A stretch of DNA of 64,000 nt from a bacterium. GTDB taxonomy: Bacteria > Cyanobacteriota > Vampirovibrionia > Gastranaerophilales > Gastranaerophilaceae. The notes under the pieces were generated by a model. That model was not told the origin of the DNA and made no database searches. It saw only the letters and a list, made by a program, of their open reading frames with translations. The stretch spans positions 26,818-90,817 of the forward strand of contig JAGCBH010000035.1 in assembly GCA_017652265.1 (NCBI GenBank). Direction: 5' to 3'. Shown here piece by piece: positions 8,687 through 17,768 of this stretch (position 1 is the stretch's first letter; each line of letters starts with the position of its first letter). The translations under genes were made by a program, and so were the position numbers.

Positions 8687-9250
8687 ATGACAATGGAATC
8701 GGTTAATGGTTTACAAAATTTTGCGGCAGTATCTCAGGTAAAAGGAGATAATAAGCAGCTATACAGGATAAGACATAATAATTTGGAACGTACTCCTGAA
8801 GAAGATACATTTGTTTCTTCGGCTTCGCAAACAGATAAACCTGCAGTATCGGAGTACATGTCATATCGGGATATTGAAAAACTTCGTGAATCAATAGAAT
8901 ATAGTCGTCCGTCAGGTATGTTAAGAAATTATACTATGGATAGTTTAAACGAAAATTCTCAATTTGAGGAAGAATTATCTTTGAAAGTTTCAAATAAGTT
9001 GACCGGTCGTAAAATTGAAGGCAAAATTTATGACCAATCGGCTGACTTAAATATTAAATCAAGTGCGATGAATACCAGAAAAGGCTCAGTAAAAGGCAAA
9101 ATTGGCGATTGTGAAGTTAATTTGAAATTCGTTGAATCTGATGACCATAAAGGCATAAAACTTGAAGGAAAAATCGATGATGTTAATTATTTACCAATAA
9201 TTTCTTTATTAGTAAATGATAATATTGATGCATCGGAACCTTTTGTATAA
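8687..9250 (+). CDS. Hypothetical protein with three GKI repeats
   Basis: I do not recognise this 187-residue protein. The N-terminal 90 residues look disordered, being rich in Ser, Asn, Glu and Tyr. The C-terminal half shows three spaced repeats, EGKIYDQS, KGKIGDCE and EGKIDDVN, each followed by a hydrophobic beta-like stretch. This suggests a small beta-repeat domain. There is no signal peptide or membrane helix. ATG 8687 follows AAAGGTGG at good spacing; the longer reading from GTG 8678 overlaps that site. A strong bidirectional hairpin ends the unit at 9279. Confidence 0.7.
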   Translation: MTMESVNGLQNFAAVSQVKGDNKQLYRIRHNNLERTPEEDTFVSSASQTDKPAVSEYMSYRDIEKLRESIEYSRPSGMLRNYTMDSLNENSQFEEELSLKVSNKLTGRKIEGKIYDQSADLNIKSSAMNTRKGSVKGKIGDCEVNLKFVESDDHKGIKLEGKIDDVNYLPIISLLVNDNIDASEPFV

Positions 9251-9278
9251 GGTATTAGGCATATTCAAAAATTTTTAT

Positions 9279-9308
9279 AATAGCGGTATTTTTATATCGC
9301 TATTTTTT
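9279..9308. terminator. Bidirectional terminator between convergent genes
   Basis: An 11-bp stem with one G-T pair, AATAGCGGTAT / ATATCGCTATT, has loop TTTT and is followed by TTTTATT on the plus strand. It separates the GKI-repeat gene from the convergent ABC permease. Confidence 0.75.
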
Positions 9309-10131
9309 ATTCTTTAACTCCGCCTAACAGAATGTCGTTTATGAAATATTTTTTGCCCGCAATGAACAATGCCATGACCGGTATTGTGCATATTGTTGCG
9401 CAGGCAAGCAATTCGCCCCATTGAGTAAGTTCTCTGAAACTTCCTTTATATATTGCGAGCCCGACAGGTAATGTTCTTAGATTTTCTGTGTTTGTAACTA
9501 TTAAAGGCCACATAAAGCTGTTCCAGGTGCTAACGAATGTGAAAATTCCCAAAGTTATCAGCATAGGAACGGCAAGCGGCATTACGATCTTAAAAAATGT
9601 CTGAAAATAGTTACAGCCGTCAATTTTTGATGCGTCTTCAAGCTCTTTCGGGAATGTGAGAAAATACTGTCTCATCATAAAAATTCCGAATCCGCCGAAC
9701 ATTGCAGGTAAAATTAGTGCCCAATATGTATTAATAAGATGCAGTTCTCTCATCATAAAAAACAACGGAATTATATTTACCTGAGGCGGTACCATCATTG
9801 TTATCAGAATAATCAGAAATAATATATCTCTGAATTTAAAGTTCATTTTAGCAAAAGCGTATCCTGCCAAAGTGCAAAATACAACTTGTCCTAATGTCGC
9901 CACACTTGCGACAAAAAGACTATTTAAAAAATATCTGAACACAGGAATATCGTTTAAAAGATTTTTGTAATTATCCAATGTCAGATTTAAATAAAATAAT
10001 TTTCCGGGATTGTTGAAAAAATCAGCATTATGGGCAAAAGATAAGTTAACCATCGCAAAAAACGGATAGAGCATTGTGAATGCGCATATAATTAATACCA
10101 GATACCCGAAAAATACTTTTAAATTTCTCAT
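9307..10131 (-). CDS. Carbohydrate ABC transporter permease (MalG type)
   Basis: This inner-membrane permease of the MalFGK/UgpE family has six predicted membrane segments. Its EAA loop for contact with the ATPase is EDASKIDGCNYFQTFFKIVMP. The start is taken as ATG 10131 (274 residues). The longer reading from TTG 10176 would begin upstream of an excellent promoter that ends 6 nt before this ATG. No partner permease or binding protein is adjacent. A UgpC/MalK-type ATPase at 50614 could serve it, but that is inference. Such orphan layout is unusual for a sugar importer. Confidence 0.88.
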   Translation of the reverse strand: MRNLKVFFGYLVLIICAFTMLYPFFAMVNLSFAHNADFFNNPGKLFYLNLTLDNYKNLLNDIPVFRYFLNSLFVASVATLGQVVFCTLAGYAFAKMNFKFRDILFLIILITMMVPPQVNIIPLFFMMRELHLINTYWALILPAMFGGFGIFMMRQYFLTFPKELEDASKIDGCNYFQTFFKIVMPLAVPMLITLGIFTFVSTWNSFMWPLIVTNTENLRTLPVGLAIYKGSFRELTQWGELLACATICTIPVMALFIAGKKYFINDILLGGVKE

Positions 10132-10137
10132 AAGTAA

Positions 10138-10166
10138 ATTATATACGAACTTTATTTTATTGTAAA
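10138..10166 (-). promoter_or_regulatory. Promoter giving a leaderless permease mRNA
   Basis: On the minus strand: TTTACA (10166-10161), 17 bp, TATAAT (10143-10138), 6 nt, then ATG 10131. Transcription would start at or within a base of the A of ATG. There is no Shine-Dalgarno sequence. Confidence 0.75.
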
Positions 10167-10185
10167 TTTGTGGCAAAATGTGTAT

Positions 10186-10464
10186 ATGGCGAAGTTGAAA
10201 GATTATACAAAAGAAATAAGCAAATGCTCAAAATGCGGTCTTTGTCAGACGGTTTGTCCTGTGTTTCAAAAAACGCTGAATGAATGCGATGGCGCCAGAG
10301 GTAAAATGGTTATGCTTGAAGGTGTTTTGAACGGCGCCATAAAAATTGACGATAAAATGCTGTTTTACTTTAAAAAATGCGATGGTTGCAACTTTTGTGA
10401 ATCTGCATGTCCTGCTGGAATTAAGATAAAAGAAATTTTTAATTGTGTAATAGAAAATTTATGA
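10186..10464 (+). CDS. Small two-cluster ferredoxin-like protein, GlcF/GlpC N-domain type
   Basis: Two Cys motifs are present, CSKCGLCQTVCPVF near the start and CDGCNFCESACP near residue 70. The intervening DGARGKMVMLEG resembles the N-terminal 4Fe-4S domain of glycolate oxidase GlcF and GlpC/LutA-like proteins. Those are about 400 residues and carry CCG domains that are missing here, so this is either a stand-alone electron carrier or a remnant. ATG 10186 is preferred over TTG 10168, giving about 92 residues. CAAAAT lies 6 nt before the ATG with a weak TTTATT -35. The end overlaps the convergent TPR gene: the two stop codons are adjacent. Confidence 0.78.
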   Translation: MAKLKDYTKEISKCSKCGLCQTVCPVFQKTLNECDGARGKMVMLEGVLNGAIKIDDKMLFYFKKCDGCNFCESACPAGIKIKEIFNCVIENL

Positions 10465-12210
10465 TACCCGTCTAATCATTTCCTGCGCAGTTTCGCAGTC
10501 AGGGAAAAGGTCTGTTATGATGTATAATTTTTCCAGAGCTTTGTCTTTTTCGCCCAATTTTTCGTAGCATTGGGCTATGTATAAAAGCAGATTTAAGTTA
10601 TCGCCGTTTTCATCAATAATTTTTTGGAAAAGATTAGCCGCAACCTGCCATTCACCAAGTTCAAAATAGGTAAGTGCAAGCAGGTTTTCAATTTCAAGCG
10701 TAGGTTTAAGTTCATACGCTCTTATAAGATAGCGTTTAGCTTCTTCAAAATCTTTCTTTGCATAATTGGCTTTTGCTGCGATATACATATAAAAATTGTT
10801 TTCAGGCGTCATTTCAATTGCTTTTTCAACAAGCTTAATTGCTTCATCATATTCATTAAGTAAAATCTTATTTAATCCGGCAAACGCAAATATTGAAGCA
10901 TCTTCTGAATCCATGGAAAGCGCCTTTTCATACATTTCATCCGCTTTTTTAAAATCTGTTGTGGCGTGCAGGAAATTTGCGTACTCAAAAATTATAGAAC
11001 AGTCATCGGGAGCAAGTTCCAGCGCCTTTTCAAACTCTGTTTTTGCATAATCAAATTGTTTGCGCGCCAAATATACAACCCCTAAATCTTTGTACGCCTT
11101 TGCGTAATTTTCATCAATAATTATAACTTTTCTCAGGTATTTTTCGGCATTATCCAAATCATTGACGGCAGCGCAAATCTGGGCATATTCAAAATAAATG
11201 TCAGCGGAAATATTACCCTGAGTTATCAATTTTTCATATACCATTTTTGCAGCGCCGTATTGCGCCGTTAATGAGTACATCTGTGCCAGTTTTTGCAAGA
11301 TATTTACGGATTTAGGGTTCAAAACCGCAAGGTGTGCAAGGATAACTATTGCCTGATCATACATCCCAAGTTTTTCAAAACAGCAGGCTGCATTGTACTG
11401 GTACGTTGAAACCTGCGGGTTACGGGTAATAAGGACTTTATAAAGTTTAATGGCATTTGCATATTTTTCCTGCTGAACCATAAGGGCGGCAAAAGCAATT
11501 AGGTAATTGTCTTTAGGCTCAAGATCATAAGCCTTTGTTAAATATTCTTCCGCTTCTTCATACTTATCTTCGCATTGTAAAAGAGATGCCAGATTGTAGT
11601 ATGAAACGGATTCTTCAGGGGCAATTTCTATTGCTTTTTCAAAGCATTTTCTTGCTTCTTCGTTTTTGTCGCAAGCCGTGTAGCAGGTACCCAGATTGTT
11701 GTATAGCTGTGCCTGTTCAGGGTTTAATTCAAGCGCTTTTTTAACATTTCCGATAGCGTTCTCAAAATCATTAAGCGCCATGTAGGCTGTGCCGATTATG
11801 TAATAAACGGAATAATCATCTTTTAAATCTTCAGGAAGTTTTTTCATCAAATCAAGTGCTTCTTTTTGCTTATCTTCCTGAATGTACAGTACCGCAAGGT
11901 TTTTATATGCATCAACGTAATTTTCTCTCAGTTTGATAACTTCAAGATATGCGTGTTCCGCTTCCGGAAAATCATTCAGATTATCATAGCAATTTGCAAG
12001 ATAAAACCAGCTTAAAGCGTCATCAGGGTTATATTTTACAACTGTTTCAAAGGCTTTTCTGCCTTCGTTGTAATCTTCAAGATTTACGTAACACAGTCCT
12101 AATAATTTAAGGTTGTCCGTATCTCTTTCGTTGTCTTTTATTATCGTTAAAAGTTCGTCTTTAGCTGCTTTATAATCGTTGTTTTCAATAAGTTCTTCAA
12201 TATTGCTCAT
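10459..12210 (-). CDS. Large tetratricopeptide-repeat protein
   Basis: The 583-residue protein is built almost entirely of about 15-16 TPR units with the usual W/L-G-Y-A-F-A-P spacing, for example AWFYLANCYDNL and YNNLGTCYTACDKNEEARKC. No signal peptide, membrane helix or catalytic domain is visible, so it is probably a cytoplasmic scaffold for protein contacts. It has its own leaderless promoter whose -35 box lies in the last codons of the upstream MFS gene. The partner cannot be told from the sequence. Confidence 0.88.
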   Translation of the reverse strand: MSNIEELIENNDYKAAKDELLTIIKDNERDTDNLKLLGLCYVNLEDYNEGRKAFETVVKYNPDDALSWFYLANCYDNLNDFPEAEHAYLEVIKLRENYVDAYKNLAVLYIQEDKQKEALDLMKKLPEDLKDDYSVYYIIGTAYMALNDFENAIGNVKKALELNPEQAQLYNNLGTCYTACDKNEEARKCFEKAIEIAPEESVSYYNLASLLQCEDKYEEAEEYLTKAYDLEPKDNYLIAFAALMVQQEKYANAIKLYKVLITRNPQVSTYQYNAACCFEKLGMYDQAIVILAHLAVLNPKSVNILQKLAQMYSLTAQYGAAKMVYEKLITQGNISADIYFEYAQICAAVNDLDNAEKYLRKVIIIDENYAKAYKDLGVVYLARKQFDYAKTEFEKALELAPDDCSIIFEYANFLHATTDFKKADEMYEKALSMDSEDASIFAFAGLNKILLNEYDEAIKLVEKAIEMTPENNFYMYIAAKANYAKKDFEEAKRYLIRAYELKPTLEIENLLALTYFELGEWQVAANLFQKIIDENGDNLNLLLYIAQCYEKLGEKDKALEKLYIITDLFPDCETAQEMIRRVS

Positions 12211-12216
12211 AATAAG

Positions 12217-12245
12217 ATTTTAGTATAAATGTTTAGTGCTGTCCA
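12217..12245 (-). promoter_or_regulatory. Leaderless promoter of the TPR gene
   Basis: On the minus strand: TGGACA (12245-12240), 17 bp, TAAAAT (12222-12217), 6 nt, ATG 12210. The -35 is inside the 3' end of the MFS transporter gene. Confidence 0.7.
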
Positions 12246-13636
12246 GCAATTTTTTCATTTTTATAGGCGAAAAATGCAAATGTAAAACAGGTCAGCCCGA
12301 ACATAACACCTATCATCATTGTGTAATGAAATGCGTTTAAAAAGGCGGTATTATAAACAAGATTTTGAGCAAGTCCTGTTGCTTTAAATCCGGAAAATGC
12401 CGTTATGGTTATTGCAACACCCAAAATTTGTCCCATATTGCGGGAAAGTGAAAGTATTCCGCTTGCGATACCAAGTTCGCTTTTGTGAATTTTTGCAAGA
12501 ATTGCATTATTAGACGGCGACTGAAAGAGCCCGTTACCAATTCCCATAAATCCGTACGTGCAAACGATTGCAAGTGTTGAGGTGGCTTCGTTAAATGTAA
12601 TAAATATCAAAAGCGAAATGACATATATCATTACTCCGCAACGCGTAATTATTTTACTTCCATGTTTACCTGCGTATCTTCCGGCTAATGGTGCTGTTAT
12701 TGATAATAAGGATGCATATGATAAAATTACCATACCTGTTTTCATAGGATTATAGTTCAGAATTTCCTGCATGTAAAAAGGTAAAAGAACGCTGTCTGTG
12801 AACATTGTCATATAAGACAACATTACGGCTGCACTGCCAAAGGTGAATTCTTTTATCTTAAAAAGTTTAAAATCAATCATAGGATAATCAATTTTATGAT
12901 CTCTGATGTAGAACATAATTCCGAAAATTAGAGCGATTATGCCCAGCAGGAGAATTTTTAACGATGACCACCCCCAAACTTTTCCCTGTGAAATCGCTAA
13001 TAACAAAGAAAAAATTGAAACCGTAAAATAAACAAATCCTTTGTAATCAAATTTGAAATTATTTTGTTTGAATACGTGGGAAGGCAAAAGTCTGTACGCA
13101 TAAATTGCACCAAACAAGGCAACTGGGATACTTGGTAAAAATATTGCGTGCCATCCGCAGTAATGAAGAAGAATACCGCTGAATGCAGGTCCCATTAATG
13201 CTCCCAGAGCAACAATTCCGCCATTTAGTCCAAGAGCTTTTCCTCGTCTTGCTCCTTTAAAAATGGTGGCAATTATGGCCGATGCGTTTGATATCATTAT
13301 TGATGCACCAAGAGCTTCTATGCATCTGAATAAAATCAGCCATCCGAAGCTCTGTGCTGTATAATTTAAAAAAGCTCCCAATGCAAAGAGTCCGAAACCT
13401 GTCGCATAAAGTTTGTTTTTCGGTAAAATGTCGCCAAGTTTACCAAAAAATGGAAGAAGAACAGTTAAAGTGAGCATATAAGCGATTATTACCCACTGTA
13501 TTTGTGTCATGCTAACTGATAAATCCTGCGACATTGAATAAAGTGCCAAATTTACGGTGGTTGAGTCAAACATTCCCAAAAAATTACCAATTACCGTAAC
13601 AACAAATATAGTCCACTTTATATTCTTTATTGTCAT
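12233..13636 (-). CDS. MFS transporter, DHA2 (EmrB/QacA) family
   Basis: About 467 residues with roughly 14 membrane segments. DHA2 markers include the N-terminal MFDSTTVNLALYSMSQDL segment (D-x-T-x-V-N-x-A-L-Y), the loop motif GKLGDILPKNKLY (motif A) and the GLNGGIVALGALMGPAFSG motif C. Members expel drugs or lipophilic compounds by proton antiport; the substrate here is unknown. ATG 13636 is used; TTG 13642 adds two residues. TAAAAT lies 6 nt before the ATG, so a leaderless message is possible, with a weak -35 at 19 bp. It shares its promoter region with the divergent gene at 13750. Confidence 0.9.
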   Translation of the reverse strand: MTIKNIKWTIFVVTVIGNFLGMFDSTTVNLALYSMSQDLSVSMTQIQWVIIAYMLTLTVLLPFFGKLGDILPKNKLYATGFGLFALGAFLNYTAQSFGWLILFRCIEALGASIMISNASAIIATIFKGARRGKALGLNGGIVALGALMGPAFSGILLHYCGWHAIFLPSIPVALFGAIYAYRLLPSHVFKQNNFKFDYKGFVYFTVSIFSLLLAISQGKVWGWSSLKILLLGIIALIFGIMFYIRDHKIDYPMIDFKLFKIKEFTFGSAAVMLSYMTMFTDSVLLPFYMQEILNYNPMKTGMVILSYASLLSITAPLAGRYAGKHGSKIITRCGVMIYVISLLIFITFNEATSTLAIVCTYGFMGIGNGLFQSPSNNAILAKIHKSELGIASGILSLSRNMGQILGVAITITAFSGFKATGLAQNLVYNTAFLNAFHYTMMIGVMFGLTCFTFAFFAYKNEKIAGQH

Positions 13637-13666
13637 ACACAAATTTTATCACGAAAAATTTTTCGC

Positions 13667-13695
13667 TGGACAAAATTAATTTGATATTGTATAAT
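13667..13695 (+). promoter_or_regulatory. Promoter of the 13750 gene
   Basis: TGGACA, 17 bp, TATAAT. The predicted start of transcription is near 13702, about 48 nt before the ATG. The -35 region overlaps that of the divergent MFS gene. Confidence 0.7.
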
Positions 13696-13749
13696 TTCAG
13701 TGCTTCCTAAGATTAGTCCTTGTTGTTTTATAGCAATGAGGTATTTATT

Positions 13750-14364
13750 ATGGCAAAAATTACAACGGCTGCAGGCAGCCTTGCAGCTGCAGGTTCATCT
13801 GTTTTGGGCTCTTTATTGGGAGGTGCGCTTGGTGCGGAGAAAAAACCGTATGATTCGGTTATTTCCGTTAACGGTAATGATGTAGCATCAAGCAAAGTCA
13901 AAAATCATAAGGTTTCCACAAGTTATAATATGTCGAAAGACGAAAAGAATCTGCTTGATTATACAAATCAACATTTGTTGTCAGGTTTGAAAAACATCAA
14001 TGTATTTTCTGATAATGTAAGACAGAATATTCAAAAACAACTGGATGCTTATAAACTAAGCGGAATCAAAACAATTAATGATACCTATACTCCGATGTTT
14101 AATGAATTGAAATCCGATGTAGTATCACGCTTTGGAAATCTTGATAATTCGACATTTATAGATAATTTGAATTCTATAGAAAAAAACAGGGCGGAAGCTA
14201 TTTCTTCTTTAACTCAGGAAATTCTGGCGAAACAAAATGAACTCTATGAGCAGGAAATGACTAACAGATATAATTATCTTAATTCTCTTGCGTCAACAAA
14301 TGAACAGTTATATTCAAACATATTGAAATTTTTGGATATTGCAAATACATCTGCACGCAGATAA
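13750..14364 (+). CDS. Hypothetical coiled protein with Gly/Ala-rich N-terminus
   Basis: The family is not recognised. The 204-residue protein starts with a small-residue-rich hydrophobic stretch (residues 5-30, AAGSLAAAGSSVLGSLLGGA). The remainder is helical, rich in Asn, Ser, Lys and Gln, and likely coiled. The Gly/Ala/Leu stretch could enter a membrane or a secretion channel, but it lacks the basic start of a signal peptide. GAGGTATTTATT precedes ATG 13750. The longer reading from 13720 bypasses this site. It is a single-gene unit: its own strong promoter lies upstream and an 18-bp hairpin follows directly after the stop. Confidence 0.7.
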   Translation: MAKITTAAGSLAAAGSSVLGSLLGGALGAEKKPYDSVISVNGNDVASSKVKNHKVSTSYNMSKDEKNLLDYTNQHLLSGLKNINVFSDNVRQNIQKQLDAYKLSGIKTINDTYTPMFNELKSDVVSRFGNLDNSTFIDNLNSIEKNRAEAISSLTQEILAKQNELYEQEMTNRYNYLNSLASTNEQLYSNILKFLDIANTSARR

Positions 14365-14403
14365 AAAATTAGGGCAGTTTAGATTCTAAACTGCCCTAAT
14401 TTT
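14365..14403. terminator. Strong bidirectional terminator
   Basis: A perfect 18-bp inverted repeat (arms 14365-14382 and 14386-14403) has a 3-nt loop and A/T tails on both sides. It begins right after the stop codon and serves the convergent pilin-like gene as well. Confidence 0.92.
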
Positions 14404-14420
14404 GTTTAATATTTTAAAAA

Positions 14421-15200
14421 TTAGTATTTGTCTTCCAATACTGCAGCAGCAGCCGGAGTTGCAGGCATTATTTTGTCATCATAAATTACAATAGGATAAA
14501 TATCCGTTATAGAATCAGATGTAAGTGTGCAATTTGTTGATGTGATATGTAAATTAAATTTCGCAGGCATAACTTCATCCTGGTTATCACAAGTTATAAT
14601 CTGATTAGGGCCTTTTGGGCCATTGACATCAATAAATGCCTGGCAGTATTTCCCTGAGTAATCAATAGGTGAAGATGCAGGAGAACCTATGTATACCGGT
14701 TTACCTGCAGCATAACAACGTCTGCTGGTCGGAAAATTTATAATCAAGTGAGCCAAACCGTCTTTTAAAACGTAAGTCTCCGTAGTTGCCTGGAGAGCGA
14801 ATTCACCCGGTTGTGAAATACCAGGAACAAGTGCGCCCGCTTCTTTGTCTGTTTGATTTTTACCAACTGCCCATGATGAGTCTGTCGGAATTTTTATTGT
14901 CCAGGTAGAATTCAGCCTGCGTGCGCCTACGTTATCTTCAAGGATTTTACCGGTCATTGATTGAGAACGTTCGTTTGCAGATTTAGTACCCACACTTGAG
15001 GCGTCCATACCATCTGTTGCGCCAAGCGTCAATGCCTGTGCTATCGTTGAATATGCTTTCTTATATGTTGCGGCAAACTGTTTTGAACTCGTTTTTCCGG
15101 TCAAAGACGGAATTGTTATTGCTGCCACTATGCCGATAATTGACAACGAAAGCAATATTTCTGCCATAGTAAATGCTCTCTTTTGATTTCCGTAGTTCAT
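14421..15200 (-). CDS. Type IV pilin-like protein with prepilin N-terminus
   Basis: The N-terminus KRAFTMAEILLSLSIIGIVAAI is a class III (prepilin) signal. The predicted cut is between Ala9 and Phe10, and Glu14 corresponds to mature Glu5. Position -1 is Ala rather than the usual Gly. A hydrophobic helix is followed by a 220-residue globular domain with several Cys. It is probably a pseudopilin or minor pilin processed by PilD. No pilus operon is adjacent; a GspF/PilC-like protein lies at 29.6 kb. AAAGGATATTGAGAGT precedes the ATG. Confidence 0.85.
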   Translation of the reverse strand: MNYGNQKRAFTMAEILLSLSIIGIVAAITIPSLTGKTSSKQFAATYKKAYSTIAQALTLGATDGMDASSVGTKSANERSQSMTGKILEDNVGARRLNSTWTIKIPTDSSWAVGKNQTDKEAGALVPGISQPGEFALQATTETYVLKDGLAHLIINFPTSRRCYAAGKPVYIGSPASSPIDYSGKYCQAFIDVNGPKGPNQIITCDNQDEVMPAKFNLHITSTNCTLTSDSITDIYPIVIYDDKIMPATPAAAAVLEDKY

Positions 15201-15260
15201 ACTCTCAATATCCTTTCTTTTTCTTTTATTATATTAGATTTTTTCTAATCTTTCAAGTGT

Positions 15261-17129
15261 TTATGTAAAACTGAATGTGTTTTTTGAACGGGATTTTTTC
15301 TTTTTCTCCTGTTTCTCTTTTTTGACCTTAGTCACAGTCTTTTTATTCTTCTTCTTATGTTCATCAATTTTTGCAACTTCTTTATCTTCACAGAAGAACA
15401 TTGTCATTGTATTATTATATTTGTTTGTAATGTGTGCATAATCAAATATAATAACTCCTCCCAAATTCATCTTTTTGGCCATGTGCAGCTGTCTTATCAA
15501 ATCGTCTGAACTCCCGCCTATGAATGTGACAAAAATACCCGCATATAATTTTGTATTTGGATTAATTGCGGCCATAACTTTATTTATGGAATTTGCGGCT
15601 GTTTTGCTGTCGCATGTCAAAAACAACGGAGTAATACCGTCTATTATGCCTGTATTTGACCACTCTTTCCAGTCCTGAAGTTTTGTTGTTAAAGCACTAA
15701 GTCTGTCCGGAAATATTACAGCAGTGAGATAAATATTATTTTTACGGCATATTTCGCTTATATTTTTTACTGTTTCCGTTACGGCATTGCGTCTGTAATT
15801 CCCCCAGTTAACAAGTTGTTCCTGGCTGTTGTGAATATCTGCGGGGTCAATACTGTATTTTTGTTTGAATTCATTTCTGGCATACTTTGTAAATCCCCAG
15901 GAATTCATCTCTGAAACTGATTGAGGATATCTTATGTAATCAAGATTTATTCCGTCAGGATGGTATGTTTCGGCGATTTCTTCAACCAAATCAGTGAGAA
16001 ATTTTTTAACATCAGGATTTGCCGGATCCAGAAAATATCCGTTATGCTCTGTTACCGCTTTTGACGGATAAACAGAGTCGGTGTCTTTTTTTATTTTGTT
16101 TCCCCATTCAGGGTTTAAAAACAGAATATTTTGCGGGTTCATCTGCGGGTTTTCGTTTCCGATATAGAAAGTTTCAAACCAGATGTGGAGTTTGATTTTT
16201 TGTTTTTTGCATTCTTCAGACCAAGCCGCTAAAGGATCGTAACCCGTAAAGTTTTCGTTTTGAGGGATAAATCCGTTCGTTGCCATTACTTTACTTGGGT
16301 AAATTGTACGCCCGTGATAAAAAGTTTCAAGAAAAACTGTGTCTATACCTAATGATTTGAGGTGTTTTACAGTACTTTTAACTTCCTGTGCATTTCTTTG
16401 GTATGGTCTGAGCCATACGCCTTTCATCTCATCAGGGTTAAAAGGTATTGTGCATCTCAAAGCGTCATTTGCCGCATCAATTGCAAGAGCTACATTCTTT
16501 TTGGCAGATTGCGGATTTCTCTTGGCTTTTTTTATGTATTTTTTTGCATCAGTTATATAGATGCCTGGAGCGTGAGATTCAAACTGAGGGTTGTTTTTGG
16601 AATAATACTGAATAATTTGTTCTGTTTCTTCCAGTTTGTTTTCTGCCTGATAAATGTAACTTTCGCTTGTATCATAAGTATAAATTATTTCACCTTCAAT
16701 ATCTACATAAACTTTTGTTCCGACTTTTATTGTACTGTTTATCCAATTTTTAGCTTTTCCGTGTCCGCTTATTACAAAGCCGTCTGGCGGTATCGGCGAA
16801 TTTGCTCCCGAAAGTTCCACAACCGTATTGCCGATTACAATAGCTTCGGAACCGTATTCGTTTGTACAGGTACTTTTTCCGTATGCGGAAGTGTATATTA
16901 TAAGCTGATTTGTACCCCTTGAACCAGGCATATTTATACCTTCTTTATTGGTTTTTGCAGTAGGGTCAAAGTTATTTATTCGGTACTGAGAGCCCGAATA
17001 AATAACTTCATCTTTTTTGGCTACATAAGGGTAGTATCCTGCGGGTAATGTTTTGATATCATCAGCCAGTATTGGTGAGGCTGTCCAAAACACCAAAAAA
17101 CAAATTATACACGTTAATATTTTTTTCAT
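15261..17129 (-). CDS. Exported family 10-type glycosyl hydrolase (GHL10/DUF187)
   Basis: A signal peptide (MKKILTCIICFLVFWTASPILA) is followed by an N-terminal domain of about 200 residues. The catalytic TIM-barrel region begins at GVWLRPYQRNAQEV. GIDTVFLETFYHGRTIYPS, HIWFETFYIGN and GINLDYIRYPQ are typical of the glycosyl-hydrolase-like 10 family, whose YngK/FenI-type members act on cell-wall or surface glycans. The C-terminal 35 residues are almost all Lys, Glu, Ser and Thr, a basic tail that may bind an acidic polymer. It is last of a three-gene unit; its ATG overlaps the TPR gene's stop by one base. Confidence 0.88.
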   Translation of the reverse strand: MKKILTCIICFLVFWTASPILADDIKTLPAGYYPYVAKKDEVIYSGSQYRINNFDPTAKTNKEGINMPGSRGTNQLIIYTSAYGKSTCTNEYGSEAIVIGNTVVELSGANSPIPPDGFVISGHGKAKNWINSTIKVGTKVYVDIEGEIIYTYDTSESYIYQAENKLEETEQIIQYYSKNNPQFESHAPGIYITDAKKYIKKAKRNPQSAKKNVALAIDAANDALRCTIPFNPDEMKGVWLRPYQRNAQEVKSTVKHLKSLGIDTVFLETFYHGRTIYPSKVMATNGFIPQNENFTGYDPLAAWSEECKKQKIKLHIWFETFYIGNENPQMNPQNILFLNPEWGNKIKKDTDSVYPSKAVTEHNGYFLDPANPDVKKFLTDLVEEIAETYHPDGINLDYIRYPQSVSEMNSWGFTKYARNEFKQKYSIDPADIHNSQEQLVNWGNYRRNAVTETVKNISEICRKNNIYLTAVIFPDRLSALTTKLQDWKEWSNTGIIDGITPLFLTCDSKTAANSINKVMAAINPNTKLYAGIFVTFIGGSSDDLIRQLHMAKKMNLGGVIIFDYAHITNKYNNTMTMFFCEDKEVAKIDEHKKKNKKTVTKVKKEKQEKKKKSRSKNTFSFT

Positions 17130-17767
17130 TATTTTCTGCCTTTGCCGTGATATTCAGGGTTTTCTTCCGGCATGTTCCTTATTTTTTCTGCCAAAAAACT
17201 TTTTGAGTTGTCTTTTTCATAGGCAATTTCATAGAACTTTTTGGCGTTACACAAATCTCCCAATTTTTCGTAAATTGTCCCTAATTTATAATTTATGTCG
17301 TATGTATTATAACCGTTTTCATATGCATTTGTAAAGTATCTTAATCCCCTTTTGAAGTCTCTGCGCTTGAAAAAATAATCTCCGACAAGATAGTTTGTTT
17401 CAGGATTATTTTCATCCAGGTTCATGGATTGGGCAAAATAAGATTTTGCAAGCATGTTACGGTCTTCCAAATCGTATATGTATGCGGTACGATTTAGAGA
17501 ATGTATATCTTTCGGGCTTATTTTGAGTATTATATAGTAATCTTTTAATGCGGCATGCAGGAGTTTTTTCTTAGTATTTTTGTCTGATTCTTTTATTGCA
17601 TTATTAATGTAGTTACCCGCTTCCGTTTTTAATTCTGCCGTATTGTATTTTGAATAATCAAACAAATAGTCGTGAAACTCCACCCCTCCGGTTTTTGTAT
17701 TGGAGCATAATGACGGCGAAGCGGTAAATATAACTGATAATAACGCTATGACAATTCTTTTAATCAT
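17129..17767 (-). CDS. Exported TPR protein
   Basis: A signal peptide (MIKRIVIALLSVIFTASPSLC) is followed by three to four TPR units (for example NYLVGDYFFKRRDFKRGLRY). The Cys at the end of the hydrophobic stretch (SLCSN) resembles a lipobox but is not a clean one. ATG 17767 is chosen, one base after the upstream stop. The longer reading from 17800 would start inside the upstream gene and spoil the signal peptide. It probably works in the envelope with the hydrolase encoded next. Confidence 0.82.
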   Translation of the reverse strand: MIKRIVIALLSVIFTASPSLCSNTKTGGVEFHDYLFDYSKYNTAELKTEAGNYINNAIKESDKNTKKKLLHAALKDYYIILKISPKDIHSLNRTAYIYDLEDRNMLAKSYFAQSMNLDENNPETNYLVGDYFFKRRDFKRGLRYFTNAYENGYNTYDINYKLGTIYEKLGDLCNAKKFYEIAYEKDNSKSFLAEKIRNMPEENPEYHGKGRK

Positions 17768-17768
17768 A

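Noticed and set aside
13700..13885. 61-residue frame starting at GTG 13700 near the TATAAT box
   Set aside because: It overlaps the real gene at 13750 in another frame. The downstream ATG has a good GAGG site, and the GTG is only 4 nt from the -10, not the usual 6.
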